Positions 10,937 through 24,286 are shown, counted from the first letter of the stretch. The stretch: DNA of 64,000 nt from Lepiota brunneoincarnata (GCA_023014365.1 JAEBUN010000019.1:682001-746000), one strand, 5' to 3'. Notes: a model not told the origin generated them from the sequence alone. A program made the numbers and translations.

Positions 10937-12951
10937 ATGTCATCCAACCATGGCCTTCCACTGCTGAGTGGCCCTCCAACCCTGGTCGAGTCATCTGACG
11001 CCTGCAGGAAGTGCAACAAAGAGTTTAACATCTTGTTCACAAGATCGAGGAAATGTAACCATTGTGGTGCGCTGCTACTGTGCTGTATCCAGTTATCGGT
11101 CTCAATCTACTCTGGATAGGGTACTTGTATTGCCATTCGTGCTCGGACTTTCAGGCACTTATGCCTCGTTCTGGACCCGACGGGTTGAACGGCTATGATC
11201 CTATGAATGTCTGTGCTTACTGCATCGAGCTTTTGAACAGTATGGTTATATCTTTGTATCGATGCTTGCGGCAGTCTGATGTTTGGTGATTAGTTACTGC
11301 AGCTGGGCCAGCCCATTTACGGGGAATGTCCTCTGGGCAAGCTCAAGTCATACGCTGAGGCTTACAGCATTGATATCAGCCGAGCCGTCGAAAAGAGTGA
11401 TATCATAGATGCTATAGTGCGAGCTAGAGTGAGTATCGGGGAGAGCTCCTATGCGTATGAGCAGGAACTGACTCTCATAGGCGGTCAATGGGTGCTTACC
11501 TCGAGCAAAAGAGGTGAGCATAATCTTCTCTCCAAAGAAAATAGAGCTCTTTGAACAAATAAAAAACATAGGATTACTACCGCAAGAATAAAGTCCCCAG
11601 TCCTTACGCAGGAGCCCGACCACGCGGGATCTTCTCGAGAACAGGCTCAGGCAACGCTCCTCCTATACCTCCCCGTTCTCAACCTCAGACTCCCAGCTTC
11701 CCTCGACCAGACCTTGGGTCCGATAATACATCTCCGCCACCACCCCCGCCACGCCCACGCACAACGTTTTCTCCACCGCCTCCTCCCCGTTCCCAACATT
11801 ATTCACCACATACTGCCCCACCACGGCCACCACCACCACCACCACCACCACCACCGAATCATAATCACTACACTCCGCCATATCCAACGTACACTCCTAA
11901 TTATCATTCACAACAGCACTACAATGCACCTCCATATCACCCATCTTTCCATCATTCTCAGTCACATCCACAGCCGCCTCCGGCTCCATCACACGAAACC
12001 CGACCACCTCCGCCACCTCGGCCCAATACCTCTCACACAAATCGGCCATCACCATCACCACCATCACAACCACCTCCACCGCCTTCGTCCACACGCCCAC
12101 GCACAACTTCAACTCCTTCGCGACCTCCAGCATCGGCGAACCCGCCACCGCCGCCTCCCCCTCCTGCGGTTGCGCTGCCCACTCTTGATCAGCTGTTGGT
12201 GATGACGCAGGCGTCGGTTGGGGCGTTGCCTATCAGTGTGTTGAAGAATATACTTTTTACGAATCATGTTAATGCGTCGATGATTTTGGAGAAGAGTGAG
12301 TTGGTGAAGAAGGTGATAACGTTGATTGAAGACGAGAGAAGGGACCGGGAGAGACAGCGGCTTGCAGAAGAGGCGGAGAGATTGGAGGAAGAAGAGAGAC
12401 GTAGGGAGAGGGAGGAGGCGATTAGGAAGGAGCAGGAAGAAAAACGGAGGGAAGGGGAAGAACGGATGAGGAGGGAGAGGAGGGAGAGGAGGAGAGGCAG
12501 AGGGCGAGGGTGGAGGATGTTGAGGAAGATGAGGATGGAATGTGGGAGTCTGAGGTGGAAGTGGAAGTGGATGAGGACGTGGAAGTGAATGAAGATGAGT
12601 TAGGTACCGATGGACGACAGGATAGGGGGGCGGAACAGACAGATGATATTCCAGCGTCTACTTCGACTCCGGTACCTACTCCTCCTAAACCTATGGCACC
12701 CTCGTCGTTGGAACGATCGGGTTTGTGTGTGATTTGCCAGGATGAAGAAGCGAATATTGCTATTGTTGATTGCGGGTATGTTGCTGCCTCTTGTTCCTGA
12801 TAGCCTTGGTCCGCTCACGGGTATTTTGTAAAGGCATCTGTCGATGTGTAGAGCTTGTTCGGAGCTGATCATGGCGAGCTCAAGGGAATGCCCATTATGC
12901 CGGACGAGGATTGTCACGGAGGCGAGATTGCTTCGGATATTCAAATCTTAG
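10937..12951 (+). CDS. FYVE-like/RING ubiquitin ligase, RNF34/RFFL-like architecture
   Basis: Predicted E3 ubiquitin ligase. The N-terminus has a FYVE-type zinc finger spread over two exons: ACRKCNKEF, RKCNHCGYLYCHSC and NVCAYC, giving four CxxC pairs. A SAP-like helix pair follows (LGKLKSYAEAYSIDISRAVE, then KSDIIDAIVRAR). Next is a long proline-rich, histidine-rich region (about 11,640-12,190), a hydrophobic stretch (LPISVLKNILFTNHVNASMI) and a charged Arg/Glu coiled coil (about 12,320-12,600). The C-terminus has a C3HC4 RING: CVICQDEEANIAIVDCG, spliced to HLSMCRACSELI, then ECPLCRTRI. Metazoan RNF34/RFFL proteins have the same FYVE, SAP and RING order and act at endosomes, which supports the call by analogy. 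Extra bases near 11,330 and within 12,470-12,500 shift the frame. The RING exon lies in the frame that follows the second shift. Confidence 0.88.
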
Positions 12952-13694
12952 GAGGTTCCTGCGTAGGTCGTGCTGTACTGTACTGTGGTTAGAAAGTGGG
13001 GATGTATTTTTACTTGCTTGCTTTGTTGGTTGAGTCTGTGTCTGGCCTTTTGACTAGATTCTAGGAACATCTGTCCGTTTATTCATTTATCACTGAAGAT
13101 CGTAGATCCTGATCAATTATCAGCTGTCCCATCGTGGGAAGCTATGGTTGGGCGCTCGACAAGAACGGTCTTAAGTTGCGTAAGAGTTGTCCAGAACACT
13201 TCCGAAGAGGCTTGGCTATTCGGAAGAAGGCCGCAGTGTGTTGCTGGAAGAACGGGATCACTTGACCATGGGTGAGGAAAGCGTCGGGGCGTGGATGATA
13301 GCTCACCGGGGATGCTTTAGAATCGTGGGTCCGGGAGTAGGGGACGACGGCGATGACTGGAATTTCTTATAAAATTTAGAACAGATGGTACCTGGACTGC
13401 TAGTTTGTTATTTTTTGTTGACATTTTGCAGTACCGGGAAGAAGAGGACTCCGACTCCGTGAGATTGGATGATGGCTGTGATCACCACCCAGCGTTATAG
13501 TGCGGCGAGATATCTAGCGTGTGGAGGGCTGTCGAGGACCAACAGAGGTACGATGGGGAGAATGGATAATTGAATTAGGGGAATGATCGAGCGGGCTATG
13601 CCGAAAGGGGCAAATGCGGATAGACTGACGTCAGGCTTGCTTGGTATATAACAGGACCATCGCTTTGTTCGTTCCCGCCTTCTGTTCCTCCACC
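12952..13694. other. Gap upstream of the Csc1-type channel
   Basis: No gene is seen. A TATA-like ttggtatataac at about 13,640-13,652 lies some 45 bases before the ATG of the downstream gene and is a candidate promoter element. Confidence 0.35.
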
Positions 13695-16600
13695 ATGTCA
13701 GTATGCCCGCCTATTGCTCTTACTTTTGCTCCTGCGATATGCTAATCTCAGCTGCAGGTCAGAGGTCAGCGAGGCAAAATCAGCCTCGGTATCCACGTTT
13801 GTAACCGCACTTGTCTTCAATGCTATTGTTTTCGGTGCGGAACTTAGTGTGTTCACCCTCATCCGCCCGTATTTCAAGTCCATCTATGAACCGCGTACAT
13901 ATGTACCACAACCTTCGTGAGTCTTTGTTCTTGTGCTTGTCAATAGTCCTTTGTTGAGTTTGGACCAGAAAGCGTGCGCAACCGCTTTCGCGCAACATGT
14001 TCTTATGGCCGCTGGCCATTTGGCGCGCGGACTATCGTGCCATCAAGCACGCCAATGGCATGGACGCATACTTTTTCGTGCGATTCCTCCGTATGATGGT
14101 CAAAGTCTTCCTTCCCATCTGGATCGTTTCCTGGGTTGTCTTGATTCCAGTCACTACTGTCAACACCTTGGTTGCCGGCAAGGATGGCCTTGACAAGTTT
14201 ACCTATGGAAACATCCAGCCAGACAAGCAGGTGAGGTACGCTGCCCATTTGATATTGGTTTGGTTCTCCACGTGTAAGTCGGCTGTTACGTCTACAGACA
14301 GAGGGTATTGATTGTTCATTGCAGTTTGGGTTCTCTACAACATAAAACGCGAGATGAACCACTTCATCACCACCCGTCAACAGCATCTCATCGAGCCCCA
14401 CCATGCCAAATCCCTACAAGCCAATACCATTTTGATCACAGGCATCCCTCTGCGTTACCTCAACCAACGCTCGTTGCTCAAACTGTTTGCGGACCTTCCG
14501 GGTGGCGTTAAGAAAATTTGGATCAACCGCAACCTGAAGGAACTACCGGACATATATGACCGTCGCCTCGCTGCTTGCAACAAACTCGAATCTGCAGAGA
14601 CGGCCCTCCTACGCACTGCAGCCAAGCTGCGTCTAAAGGCACAGAAGGAGGAAAAGAAGGGAGGTAACGCGGTAGAGAGTGCGAAGCAGGATACGGACCC
14701 CGAGGCTTCTCCTGTAGACGTCGAAACAGCCGCTTCTGTTGTTCCCCCCGATCAGCGTCCAACCCACCGGCTTGGTGCAATCCCATTCGTGGGCAAGAAG
14801 GTAGATACAATTGAGTGGGCCAGGGAAGAGATCAGGGAGTGCAATAAGCTTTTGGAGGAAGGGCGAACAGAGATCCGGGATGAAGACGCGGCTCCTGCCG
14901 GCGATGAGGTCCAGGCAAGCAACGAGGGTACTAGTGCTGATGGAGCTGGCAAGAAAGGTGCGCGGTTTGTTCATATACTTCGATGAACTATATCTAATCT
15001 TGTCTTGGCAGGTTTCCGTCCGACAGCTATTGTCAAGGAAACTGCGGGTGCTGTAAAGCACACAACCACCGCCATCAAAGGAGGAGTTACTGGCCGAATT
15101 GCCGGCTACGGTGATATGAAGTATCCACCCCTGAACAGTGCATTTGTTACCTTCCATAAGCAAATTGCAGCCCACCTCGCCGTACAGGTTCTGGCTCATC
15201 ATGAACCATATCGGATGAGTGCGTCATCGACCCTCTCCTCTCGTTCGTGATTCGGGTTGTGACAGTTGCACAGGTCGCAGATATAACGAAGTCAGCCCCG
15301 TAGATATCGTTTGGCCTAACTTGAACTTGAACCCATATGAGCAGAAGGTACAACTCTCTACACCCCCTCGCGTTGGTGGCAAGACATCCTTACATGTTGT
15401 TTCGTAGGTCCGAGCTGCCGCTAGCTATGCTGCCACTGCAGGACTTATCATCCTCTGGTCGTTCCCTGGTGAATCCTATCACCAACTAAAGACGTTTCGG
15501 ATTTTTAACCCCCCGTTGTAGTCGCATTCGTCGGTGCCATCTCCAACATATATGCTCTTTGCAGTACTACGAGTTGGCTAGCATGGATCTGTGATTTACC
15601 AGATGTTGTAGTTGGCATAATTTCTGTGCGTATTTCTCACACGTTATCTCGCCTCAGCTCGGGTCCCAAGACCGTTACAGGGTATTCTTCCCCCAGTGTT
15701 ACTTGCGATCCTCATGGCATTGCTTCCGATTATCTTGAGGCTTCTTGCGCGATTCGAGGGAATTCCTAAGTTTACAGGCCTAGAGCTCTCCCTGATGACT
15801 AGATTCTTCATCTTCCAGGTCATCGTAAGTAACACTATTCTCTGGAACTGAACACAAATTCTGACATACATATCATAGCACTCATTCCTCATTGTCACCC
15901 TGAGTTCTGGCATAATCGCTGCACTCCCTGATCTCATTAACGACCCGACATCCGTGGCTAACATTCTCGCTACGCAACTTCCCAAGGCATCTACTTTCTT
16001 TTTGACCTATATTATTTTGCAAGGTCTCTCTGGCACGGCTGGTGGATTCTTGCAAATTGTGGGGTTGGCCATCTACTATGTCAAGCTATTCATCCTGGGC
16101 ACCACTCCGCGGTCGGTGTACGGCATCAAGTATGTTTTGAGAAACGTCGCCTGGGGTACACTGTTCCCTTCCATCACCCTCCTTACCGTCATATGTGAGC
16201 CTTCCAACCTTTTTCTACTCGTGTTACAAGACTCACCTTGGAATTTCCTAGCCCTTGCCTATTCTATAATATCTCCTGTTATCAACGGACTGGCTTGCGC
16301 TACGTTTTTTGGGTTCTATCAACTCTACAAGTACCTTTTCCTGTGGGTATACGAACAGAGCCCCAGCAGTGACACCGGAGGACTGTTTTTCCCCCAGGCT
16401 TTACAGCACGTATTTGTCGGTCTGTACATCGAGCAGGTGGGTCACCCAGAGTTCTCATACACCCCGATTTAACAAGCGTTATTCCCCAGATCTGTCTGTG
16501 TGCTCTCTTCTTCCTCGCCCGCGACCAAAACAATAAGGCTTCCTGTATCCCTCAAGGCGTTTTGATGATCGTCCTTATCGTTATCACAGCAGGCTTCCAT

Positions 16601-17081
16601 GCCATTCTTAACAACTCTTACGGTCCTCTCGTGCATGCACTGCCTTTGAGTTTGAAGGACAAGGCATATTCCCCCGTTGAAGCCAACCCCGAACACCAGC
16701 ACGAGAACGGAGCGACTAGCAGCAGCAAAAAGTCGTCTAGCAAGGACCGCGACACCGGAACGGATACTGACGCTGACTACGCAGAACATGACCGCAAGGA
16801 AAAGAACAAACAAGTGGATGATGATGTGGCAACTGGACAGAATGCAACTGCGAGGCAGGAGGCTGAGGAAGCCGAGTTCGGCTTCGCGCATCCTGCGATT
16901 TCAAGGACCGCAGAGGACAATTTGGATACCGAGGGATACATTGGGATTGGGTGAGGAGGAGGTGAATGGGTGTGAAGAGATGGGTATTGGGGCGAGTACA
17001 CAGGGTGCGGTTATGAATGAACGAGGGAAGGTGGAGGTGCATGGGGATGAGGTGCCTGAGGAAATTACGGCGGGTTTCTAG
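13695..17081 (+). CDS. Csc1/OSCA/TMEM63-family osmosensitive cation channel
   Basis: Polytopic membrane protein of the calcium-permeable stress-gated channel family. The first exon encodes only Met-Ser (13695-13700) and joins exon 2 at 13,765. An early TM helix follows (FVTALVFNAIVFGAELSVF). Then come WPLAIWRADY, a second TM block (FLPIWIVSWVVLIPVTTV) and AAHLILVWFSTFWVLYNI. A cytosolic domain follows with TILITGIPLRYLN and the charged region to about 14,960. The FNAFVTF-like motif reads LNSAFVTFHKQ, then VDIVWPNLNL starts the channel core. At least six further TM segments follow (for example VAFVGAISNIYALCS, FFLTYIILQGLSGTAGGF, VLMIVLIVITAGFHAIL). At least ten introns are present. The tail in one frame stops at 16,952. 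One extra base near 16,905 restores TIWIPRDTLGLGEEEV, the conserved C-terminal motif, ending at 17,081. Confidence 0.95.
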
Positions 17082-17179
17082 ACTGACTGGTGATGAACGT
17101 TTTGGTGAAGGGGAAGGCAGGTGTTGAGTTCGCCAGATAAGTTTAGATATATCCCGAGACCACGTACGAATGATTTTGG

Positions 17180-18185
17180 CGTTGCTCTGATTTTCACGAC
17201 TCGACATGTCTCTGTTTTTCTCTTTGCAGATCCATATATGCACTTTGTAATTCGCGATGCAAAGAAATACGATGGACGTTGGGACTGTTCTCACCTTGTT
17301 GCGGTACATACATCGTCAAACAGACATGATCACTCCGGGTAGAGTCACACCTATAGTAAAGTTAGAGAGAACTAAGACGAGAGGAACAGCCATGTATTTG
17401 GCTTAGAGAACGAGTCTCCGGGGCTCATTCCTTATATACAGACAGATTTATGACAGACTAATAGTCCTTATACACGCAGCACCACCCACTGAAGATCATG
17501 CATCTCTGCAGTAGTCCTGACAATTGAGCCTATCTTTGGCCTGAGGGCTGTGTTGAGAGGATATCTGTCGAGGGTGCCTTCAGTCGCAGGGGTAGTTTTC
17601 AGTACATGGTATTACGGGTAGCCACGGCCGGCCAGATGGGTACAGGAGCTATGTACCATCAGCCAGTGGCCAATTCGGGTTTTTAACTGGGTCCTGAAGG
17701 GGAAAATGGGGCGGATGAAATAAGAGGTTACGGGGGAACATGATCAAGAGGTCCCAGTTCAAGGAGAGTGCCAAGTTCTTCCCATCCGGGGGTATATATG
17801 TAGCGGATAGCTCGAGTGATCGGAGAGTAGGATAGACGTCCAATATGAGGCCATTATGAGGCATGAATGGGAGGGTCCGGAACCTGCTCAGCCTCGGAAG
17901 GTTTCAAGAGACTCGGGTTTGTTCATAGGAGTGGCTTTTGATACAGTGGCATAACTTACTAGACCCAGTCCATATCTATGCTACCCTCAGGCTCGGACCG
18001 TGGTATTTATCCCAATATTATAAGGCAAAGGGTTCGTGCCCCGAACTCGAGTATCTGTACATAAACGCCGACGCTGAGGCTCAAGTGGGGACCAGGATTC
18101 CCCGACTACGGAGCTGAGAGGTGAAACCAAAATGGCTGGATCGACTTCCGGCTACTGTTTTGAGCTTCCTCACTAGGGCCCAATA
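17180..18185 (-). pseudogene. Relic of the RING ligase gene, left end of the P450 array
   Basis: Non-coding stretch with patchy similarity, on the same strand, to the RING ligase gene at 43,327-45,415. Around 17,640-17,780 it shares gcggatgaa, aagaggttacgggggaacatgatc-like sequence and gagagtgcc with 44,600-44,680. Around 18,050-18,140 it shares cggagctgagaggtgaaa with 44,895. It also closely matches 31,850-32,900, where another relic lies. No open frame survives. Confidence 0.6.
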
Positions 18186-18313
18186 AGGGGTCCCATTTAT
18201 ACAGTTTCAATTTTACAGGAAATCGAGAACGGTCGCAGTATCGATGTACGCATATGTCCAACCTGGCATTACTTCAATTCCGAGCGTCCAGATGGCCGGA
18301 AAGACGGAGTCAA

Positions 18314-20320
18314 TTACGACAATGAGCGAATCAGTCTGGCTGCTGCCTCCGAGCGTGGCTTGATAGAGCAGTTGAATGGCATGGGCTGTCTGACACCACA
18401 CGTCAATACCAGATAGTATCGTGCGATTTGTGCATCTGCGTACGGCTTACCTTCCAAGCCCAGTAGTATACTTGCATGTAGGTTCAATTACATTTCCATC
18501 AGCGTCCACCGCTTTCGTGACATCGAACAATGAAAGAACAGAAGCGGCGACGTGGAACATGGTTGATTCGGCGATATGTCGACCTGTGCACACCCTATTC
18601 GCGTGTGATTTGAATATGAATTCACCAGGGGGAGAAATCCCAGAAACCTACTCACCGCCTACCGAACCCAAACGTGATCTCCGAAGGATCCGTGCCGGGA
18701 ACATGCAGCTTTCCATCCTTGAGGAACCGTTCCGGTTTGACATTTCTGGCTCAAAGAATTCTGCTGGGTCGTAGAATAATGCCCTAGATATACGCCATCA
18801 GTAGCTGCCTGACAAGGAGAAATGGAGTAAGATCTCACCAGACATTAGGTATCACAACAGAGTTTGCAGGAATATGATATCCTTTATAGACATCATCGCG
18901 GAGAACTGCATGATATACCCCGAGCGGAAAGACCGGCTGCCATCTATACCTTTTGTGAAACATAGGTACGTGAAACCAAGCGTCCATGGCATACCTCAGA
19001 ACTTCTTTCAACAGCGCATTAAGATATGGCATGGATTCCATATCATTATAGTCTGGCAATCGTCCCTCGAGTACTCGATCAACTTCCTCTTGTCCTTTTT
19101 TGTACACTTCAGGGAAGCGAATGATAGCAAGGAAAAAAGAGGTGACGGCGCAAACGGTGGTGTCGGCTGCGGCTGCCGGAACAAAGAGTCAGTTAGCAAT
19201 CCTGACAAGGAAAAAGAGAGGGTGGCAAGCACCAATAAAACCCATTCCAGCTGTGTCCTTTACGAGGTTTTGTTCGGCTGGAGTAAGGCGGCCCTCGTTG
19301 AAATCCTGCTGGCAACGCGACACAAAACTGTCTGTTGAGGTCCCATTTGCCCGCGATGTACAGGGAAACTTTTAGCAAGCCACTATGGAAGAGGAAAGAG
19401 AGCTTAACGCACAATCGTCGTGAGCGCAGCATCGTAAGGTACATTCAAGCAGTCAAGCATCTCGCGCCGCAATTCCCGGACCTTGGCCTTCCAGCCTGTC
19501 CCTGGAAATCCCTCAGGGACATGGCGAAGGAAATAAAAAAGTCTCCGCAACGAACGTTCCAGGGTTCACAGCTTCGGTGACACCCTTGACTGTTTGTTCC
19601 GCCTGATCCACATAAGGATCATGTGTGGGCTTGACCTCAATGCCATATGTCATGGATATGGCGGTAGCGCCAATCATGCTACAACCGTGTGTAAAACATT
19701 AGGTACCACACAAAGACAGACTGTATATTCAGACTCACTGCCTGATGTGTGCAATGAAGTTCTGCGGCTCCGAGAGCAAAAGATTGAGGAATATGTGAAG
19801 CTTCTCTGTTTCGTGTGATTTGTGAAGGGATGTGTTAGAGGGATGAATGTATTTCTGGAACAGACGTCGCCTCTCCTTCCAGGGATCGTCATATGGCATC
19901 AAGACCATGAGCCAGTCCCATCCGACCCCATGATGATATATAACGTTCAGTCGGCTGCAGGGCTAGAAAAGGAGTTGGTACTTACAAGTCGAACATGACT
20001 CTCGAAACCGCCCTGCCTCCTCTGACTGCAAAATGACGATTGAATTTCCAGCAGCCTCAATGTAGAGAATATCAGAATCTGAAGTACAGCTGAAGGCTGA
20101 AGTCAATGAGACGCGGTTCGACAATAGACGTACTGTATTCTTTGGCCCACTTGCAGAATGTGGACCATTGATGCTTGGTGGGTAAATCGAAAAGGTTTTT
20201 AACCAAAGGGAGTTTTCTTGGCCCAGGTGGTGGCGGGAGCCGTGAACGCTTGGGTGATAGCAGCCAATAGGCCAGGACACTTAGGAGGGCCCCCAGAGCC
20301 AGATACCTGTCGTAGGCCAT
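18314..20320 (-). pseudogene. Cytochrome P450 paralogue 1 (group A), internal deletion
   Basis: Member of the array of microsomal P450 monooxygenases. The start MAYDRYLALGALLSVLAYWL gives the N-terminal anchor, followed by the proline-rich hinge LPPPPGPRKLPL. The I-helix reads AAADTTVCAVTSFFLA, with Ala in place of the usual Gly. The K-helix (NALLKEVLR), VKPERFLKDGKL-type meander and the terminal RLIRSLS are present. The sequence runs directly from the end of LQSEEA into the 27-base microexon, so the codons for the LLERRSAIYSSR stretch and an intron are deleted, and the frame breaks. An extra T in a T run near 19,540 also shifts the frame. The deletion makes a non-functional copy likely. It stops with TAA where most paralogues have TGA. 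Confidence 0.85.
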
Positions 20321-21120
20321 AGTTTCAGCTTGTCTGAATGGGGAGGAGCTGAGGGTGACTGACGATCTGCATATAAGTAACGGTCAAAGAGCGCTTCCTA
20401 CGTTCAGCCTTTTTCCCCATGGAACTTGAGTCCTCCGGGATGCTATTCAAAGTCGAACGCTCAAATGCGGGCTAATCCAGTCTCTCCGCGTTCTCCTTTT
20501 CTCCTCGCCAAATTGGACATTGAACACCGGGCCCCGAGCTTGAACGTCGACCTCAACTCAGTCGAGACCCCGGGCCTCCTCTTCGCTCGAACTTTGATTT
20601 CTGCGAAAGCAGTTTTTGTTGACCAAAACAAATAGATTGGTGATTGGTGAAAGGGCCTGCAGGACACGTGCCTTAGTTGGGAAACACATAGGAGTTCGGT
20701 CCACTGCGTATAACGCGAGCAGTGCTACAAACGACAGCTTCGGTGTTAACAACACGCCGGACTACTTCCAACTAAGGTGCAAGTGTATCCAGGATAGCGT
20801 TAATAGGAATTCAAAGATATGTTGGGCCAGTCCCCACTCAAGTATCCGGTCTTCCCGGATTCCACAGTGGCACACTTCCAACATCCCGGGCTGGAGTTGT
20901 GTTAAGGGGTCTTTCGAGCTTTTTCGTAGTAGGGACGGCTTTCCGATAGTGGTATTAGGTCGTGCTCCTCCAGTGTGGGGCTCGCAAGAAAGGCTCCCAT
21001 ATCATAGTACAGTCTTCGTTTACAGGAAGTCGAGACTATCTTTGTATTGATTGATTTACGAATACGTCACTGGTACTATTCCAATCTCAAGCCTACAAGT
21101 CATCGGAAAAGTGGAATCAA
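20321..21120. other. Gap between P450 paralogues 1 and 2 with weak duplication scars
   Basis: The 5' flank of paralogue 1 is followed by sequence resembling the 3' flank of the RING gene (43,170-43,340), for example aaggtgcaagtgtatccaggata at about 20,775 and ccggtcttccc at about 20,845. No gene is seen. Confidence 0.45.
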
Positions 21121-23213
21121 TCACGACAATGAGCGAATCAGTCTGGCTGCTGCCTCCGAGCGTGGCTTGATAGAGCATTTGAATGGCATGGGCTGTCTGA
21201 CACCACACGTTAATACCAGACAGTATCGTGCAATTTGTGCATCTGCGTACGGCTTACCTTCCAAGCCCAGTAGTATACTCGCATGTAGGTTCAATTACAT
21301 TTCCATCAGCGTCCACCGCTTTCGTGACATCGAATAGTGAAAGAACAGAAGCGGCGACATGGAACATGGTTGATTCGGCGATATGTCGTCCTGCACACAC
21401 CCTATTCACGTGTGATTTGAATGTGAATTCATCAGGGAGAGAAAACCCAGAAACCTACTCACCGCCTACCGAACCCAAACTGTGATCTTCGAAGGATCCC
21501 TGCCGGGAACATGCAGCTTTCCATCCTTGAGGAACCGTTCCGGTTTGACCTTTTCTGGCTCAGGGAATTCCGCCGGGTCGTAGAATAGTGCCCTGGACAC
21601 ATGGCATCAGTAGCTGCCTGACAGGAAGGGATGTAGGAGGATCCCACCAGACGTTGGGTATCACAATTGAGTTCGCAGGAATATGATATCCTCTATACAC
21701 ATCATCAGCGGAGTACTGCATGATAGAGCCCTAGTGGCAAGACTGGCTGCCATCTATACGCTCCTCAGGTAAATCATAGATGCGTGGGGCGACGCTGCCC
21801 CTGACGTACCTTAGAACTTCTTTCAATAGTGCATTGAGATAAGGCAGGTGTTCCATATCGCTATGTTCCGGCAAGCGTCCCTCCAAGCACTCGATCAACT
21901 TCCCTCTTGTGCTTTTTTGTACACTTCAGGGAAGCAAATGCTAGCGAGGAAAAAGGTGGTGACGGCACAAACAGTAGTGTCGGCTGCGGCTGCCAAAAAG
22001 ACGGTCGGTTAGCAATGTCGACAAGGAAAACAGAGGATCGAAAGTACCGATAAAAACCATTCCGGCTGTATCCTTTACGAGCTTTTGTTCGGCTGGAGTA
22101 AGGTGGCCTTCGTTAAAGTCCTGCTGACAACGTGACACAAAGCTGTCTGCTGAAGTCCCATTCTCCTACAATGTGCGTGGAGCTTCTTGCGAGGTGCTAC
22201 AGAAGAGGGAATACTTACAATTGCTGCGAGCGCAGCGTCGTAGGGCAGATTCAAGAAGTCAAGCATCTCACGCCGTAGTGCTCTGACCTTGGCCTTCCAT
22301 CCCGTTCCTGGAAACCCCTCAGGAATGTGACGAAGGAAATAGAAAGTCTCCACGAGAAATGTTCCAGGGTTCAAAGCTTCGGCAATACCATTGATCGTGT
22401 GTTCCGCGTGCTCCACGTGGGGATCGTGCGCGGGCTTGACCCCAATGCCGTATGTCATGGATATAGCAATGGCGCCAATCATACTGCAATCGTGTGTAAG
22501 ACATTAGGTTACCATGTAAGGATGGACTGCATACTCAGACTCACTGCCTGATGTGTGCAATGAAGTTCTGCGGCTCCGAGAGCAAAAGATTGAGGAATAT
22601 GTGAAGCTTCTCTGTTTCGTGTGATTTGTGAAGAGATGTGTCGGAGGGATGAATGTATTTCTGGAACAGACGTCGCCTCTCCTTCCAGGGTTCACTGTAT
22701 GGTATCAAAACCATAAGCCAGTCCCATCCGACCCTGCATATATTCGGTCAGTTGCAGTGTTAGAAACGAAGTTGATACCTACAGGTCAAACATGACTTTT
22801 GACAGCGCGCTGAGGGAATTTGATCATCAAAATACGAGGAACAAGCGTTCGGCAAATCTCACCGACTGGAATAGATGGCCGACCTCTTTTCCAAGAGGTC
22901 GTCGATGGCTTCCTCTGACTGCAGAATGACTATTGAATGCCCAGCGGCCTCAACGTGAAGAATGTCGGAATCTAAAGTACGGCTGAAGGAGGGAGCAAAT
23001 GGGATGTGGCACGACAACACACGTACTGTAATCCTCGGCCCATTTTGAGAATGTGAACCACTGATGCTTGGTGGGTAAATCGAAAAGGTTTTTAACCAGG
23101 GGGAGTTTTCTTGGTCCGGGTGGTAGAGGGAGCTGTGAACCCTTAGATGATTGCAGCCAATAGACTGAACCACCAACGAGGGCCCCAAGAGCCAGATACT
23201 GGGTGTAGGTCAT
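21121..23213 (-). CDS. Cytochrome P450 paralogue 2 (group A), frameshifts as read
   Basis: Full-length copy with all expected segments: anchor (MTYTQYLALGALVGGSVYWL), LPLPPGPRKLPLVKNLFDLP, DILHVEAAGHSIVILQSEEA, WKERRRLFQKYIHPSDTSLH, AIAISMTYGIGVKPAHDP, FYFLRHIPEGFPGTGWKAK, SRCQQDFNEGHLTPAEQK, an I-helix with ADTTVCAVTTFFLA, K-helix LNALLKEVLR and the terminal RLIRSLS. The heme-loop exon is present. Extra single bases occur near 21,905 (a G run after KKAQE), near 21,708 and near 21,480, so no uninterrupted frame is left as read. Given similar insertions in essential genes here, the copy may be intact in the organism. Predicted ER-bound monooxygenase; substrate unknown. Confidence 0.85.
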
Positions 23214-24286
23214 AGCTTCAACTATCCCAGCGAGGTGAGAGATGGGGGGTGAATGAAGATCGGAGTATAAAATGAGTAAGGGCTGACGGGTGTCCTCACC
23301 TCACAGGAACATCTTGACGTACTGGCACTGATACCCGCTTCCTGCATCACCCCGCCGGGAATGCCAAGTTCCTCGTTGGAAAAGCAATGAATAATGCAGG
23401 GGTGGTAGGATCGAAAAAGTGCCCTGACCGGCTATAAGGTGAAGAGATTTCACCGGACCCCAACACACACAGCGAAGAAGGTTAACAGAGCCCCAGGCCA
23501 GCTAGTTGCAGTGCAAGCGAACCAAGGATATTATGAATCTGAAAACGTAAACTATTGCATCAATAGAGGGTCCACGGCGTATGCTGGACCAGGCCGCAAG
23601 TGGTATCTCATGAAGTGCCCAGTCCTCCCGGCCCTTCCCAAATCTGACTCCGCACATCGGCTACGGGCGGTGCATTCTCACTCGCATTTGCAACCTCTAG
23701 GCCATAGGGTCCCTGACTGTCTGGGCTGACATTGTACTGGGAAGACACTATCTGGCATCTGTCATTGTGGCGCTTTCAATCGCAAGGGTCGTTTTCAGGT
23801 GGCAGCCGGTCTGCGGGGAGTTGCATGAATTAGGGACTAGACGGTAAGGTCAGATGTCCCAGTAGTCTTCCGATGCCTAATTGCTTGCTCCCTCAACCTT
23901 CCAGAGGTAGCGGATTCAACTGGGACAAGTAATCATGTAGAGCGCTTGCGGAACTTTGCCAGGTAAATTTTTTTCGAACAAGATGAGACGACAGGGGCAG
24001 TTCAGTGGATGGGTCCCGGTCGTACTTGAAGGCGGAGCCACACAAATGCTAATACCGAGGCTCGAGCGGAGGCCAGGGCTTTCTCGGCTACGGGAATTGA
24101 AAGACGAGGGCGAAGTTGGGTCAACTGCCCGCTGTTTTGAACAGCTCCACTGGGCCTTCCATTTAGATACTTGAAAGGGAGTGTTCGCATTGTATGGTAT
24201 CAGTTGACGCTAAGAGTGCACATGTATCTTTATTTATGTCGCCGGTACCTATCATGTCAATTTCGATTCCATAAGGGTGGCGTCAA
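23214..24286 (-). pseudogene. Gap with a RING-gene relic between P450 paralogues 2 and 3
   Basis: The part at about 23,440-24,180 is nearly the same as 35,995-36,690: both contain agccccaggccagc, gcaagtggtatctcatgaag and gtagtcttcc. Segments match the RING gene and its 3' flank (compare 24,000-24,170 with 44,820-44,900, and 23,490-23,600 with 43,210-43,320). It is an array unit scar without coding capacity. Confidence 0.55.

Noticed and set aside
11663..12148. Open frames on the minus strand opposite the proline-rich region
   Set aside because: They are antisense shadows of the CCN-rich proline codons of the FYVE-RING gene, giving Val/Gly-rich strings.
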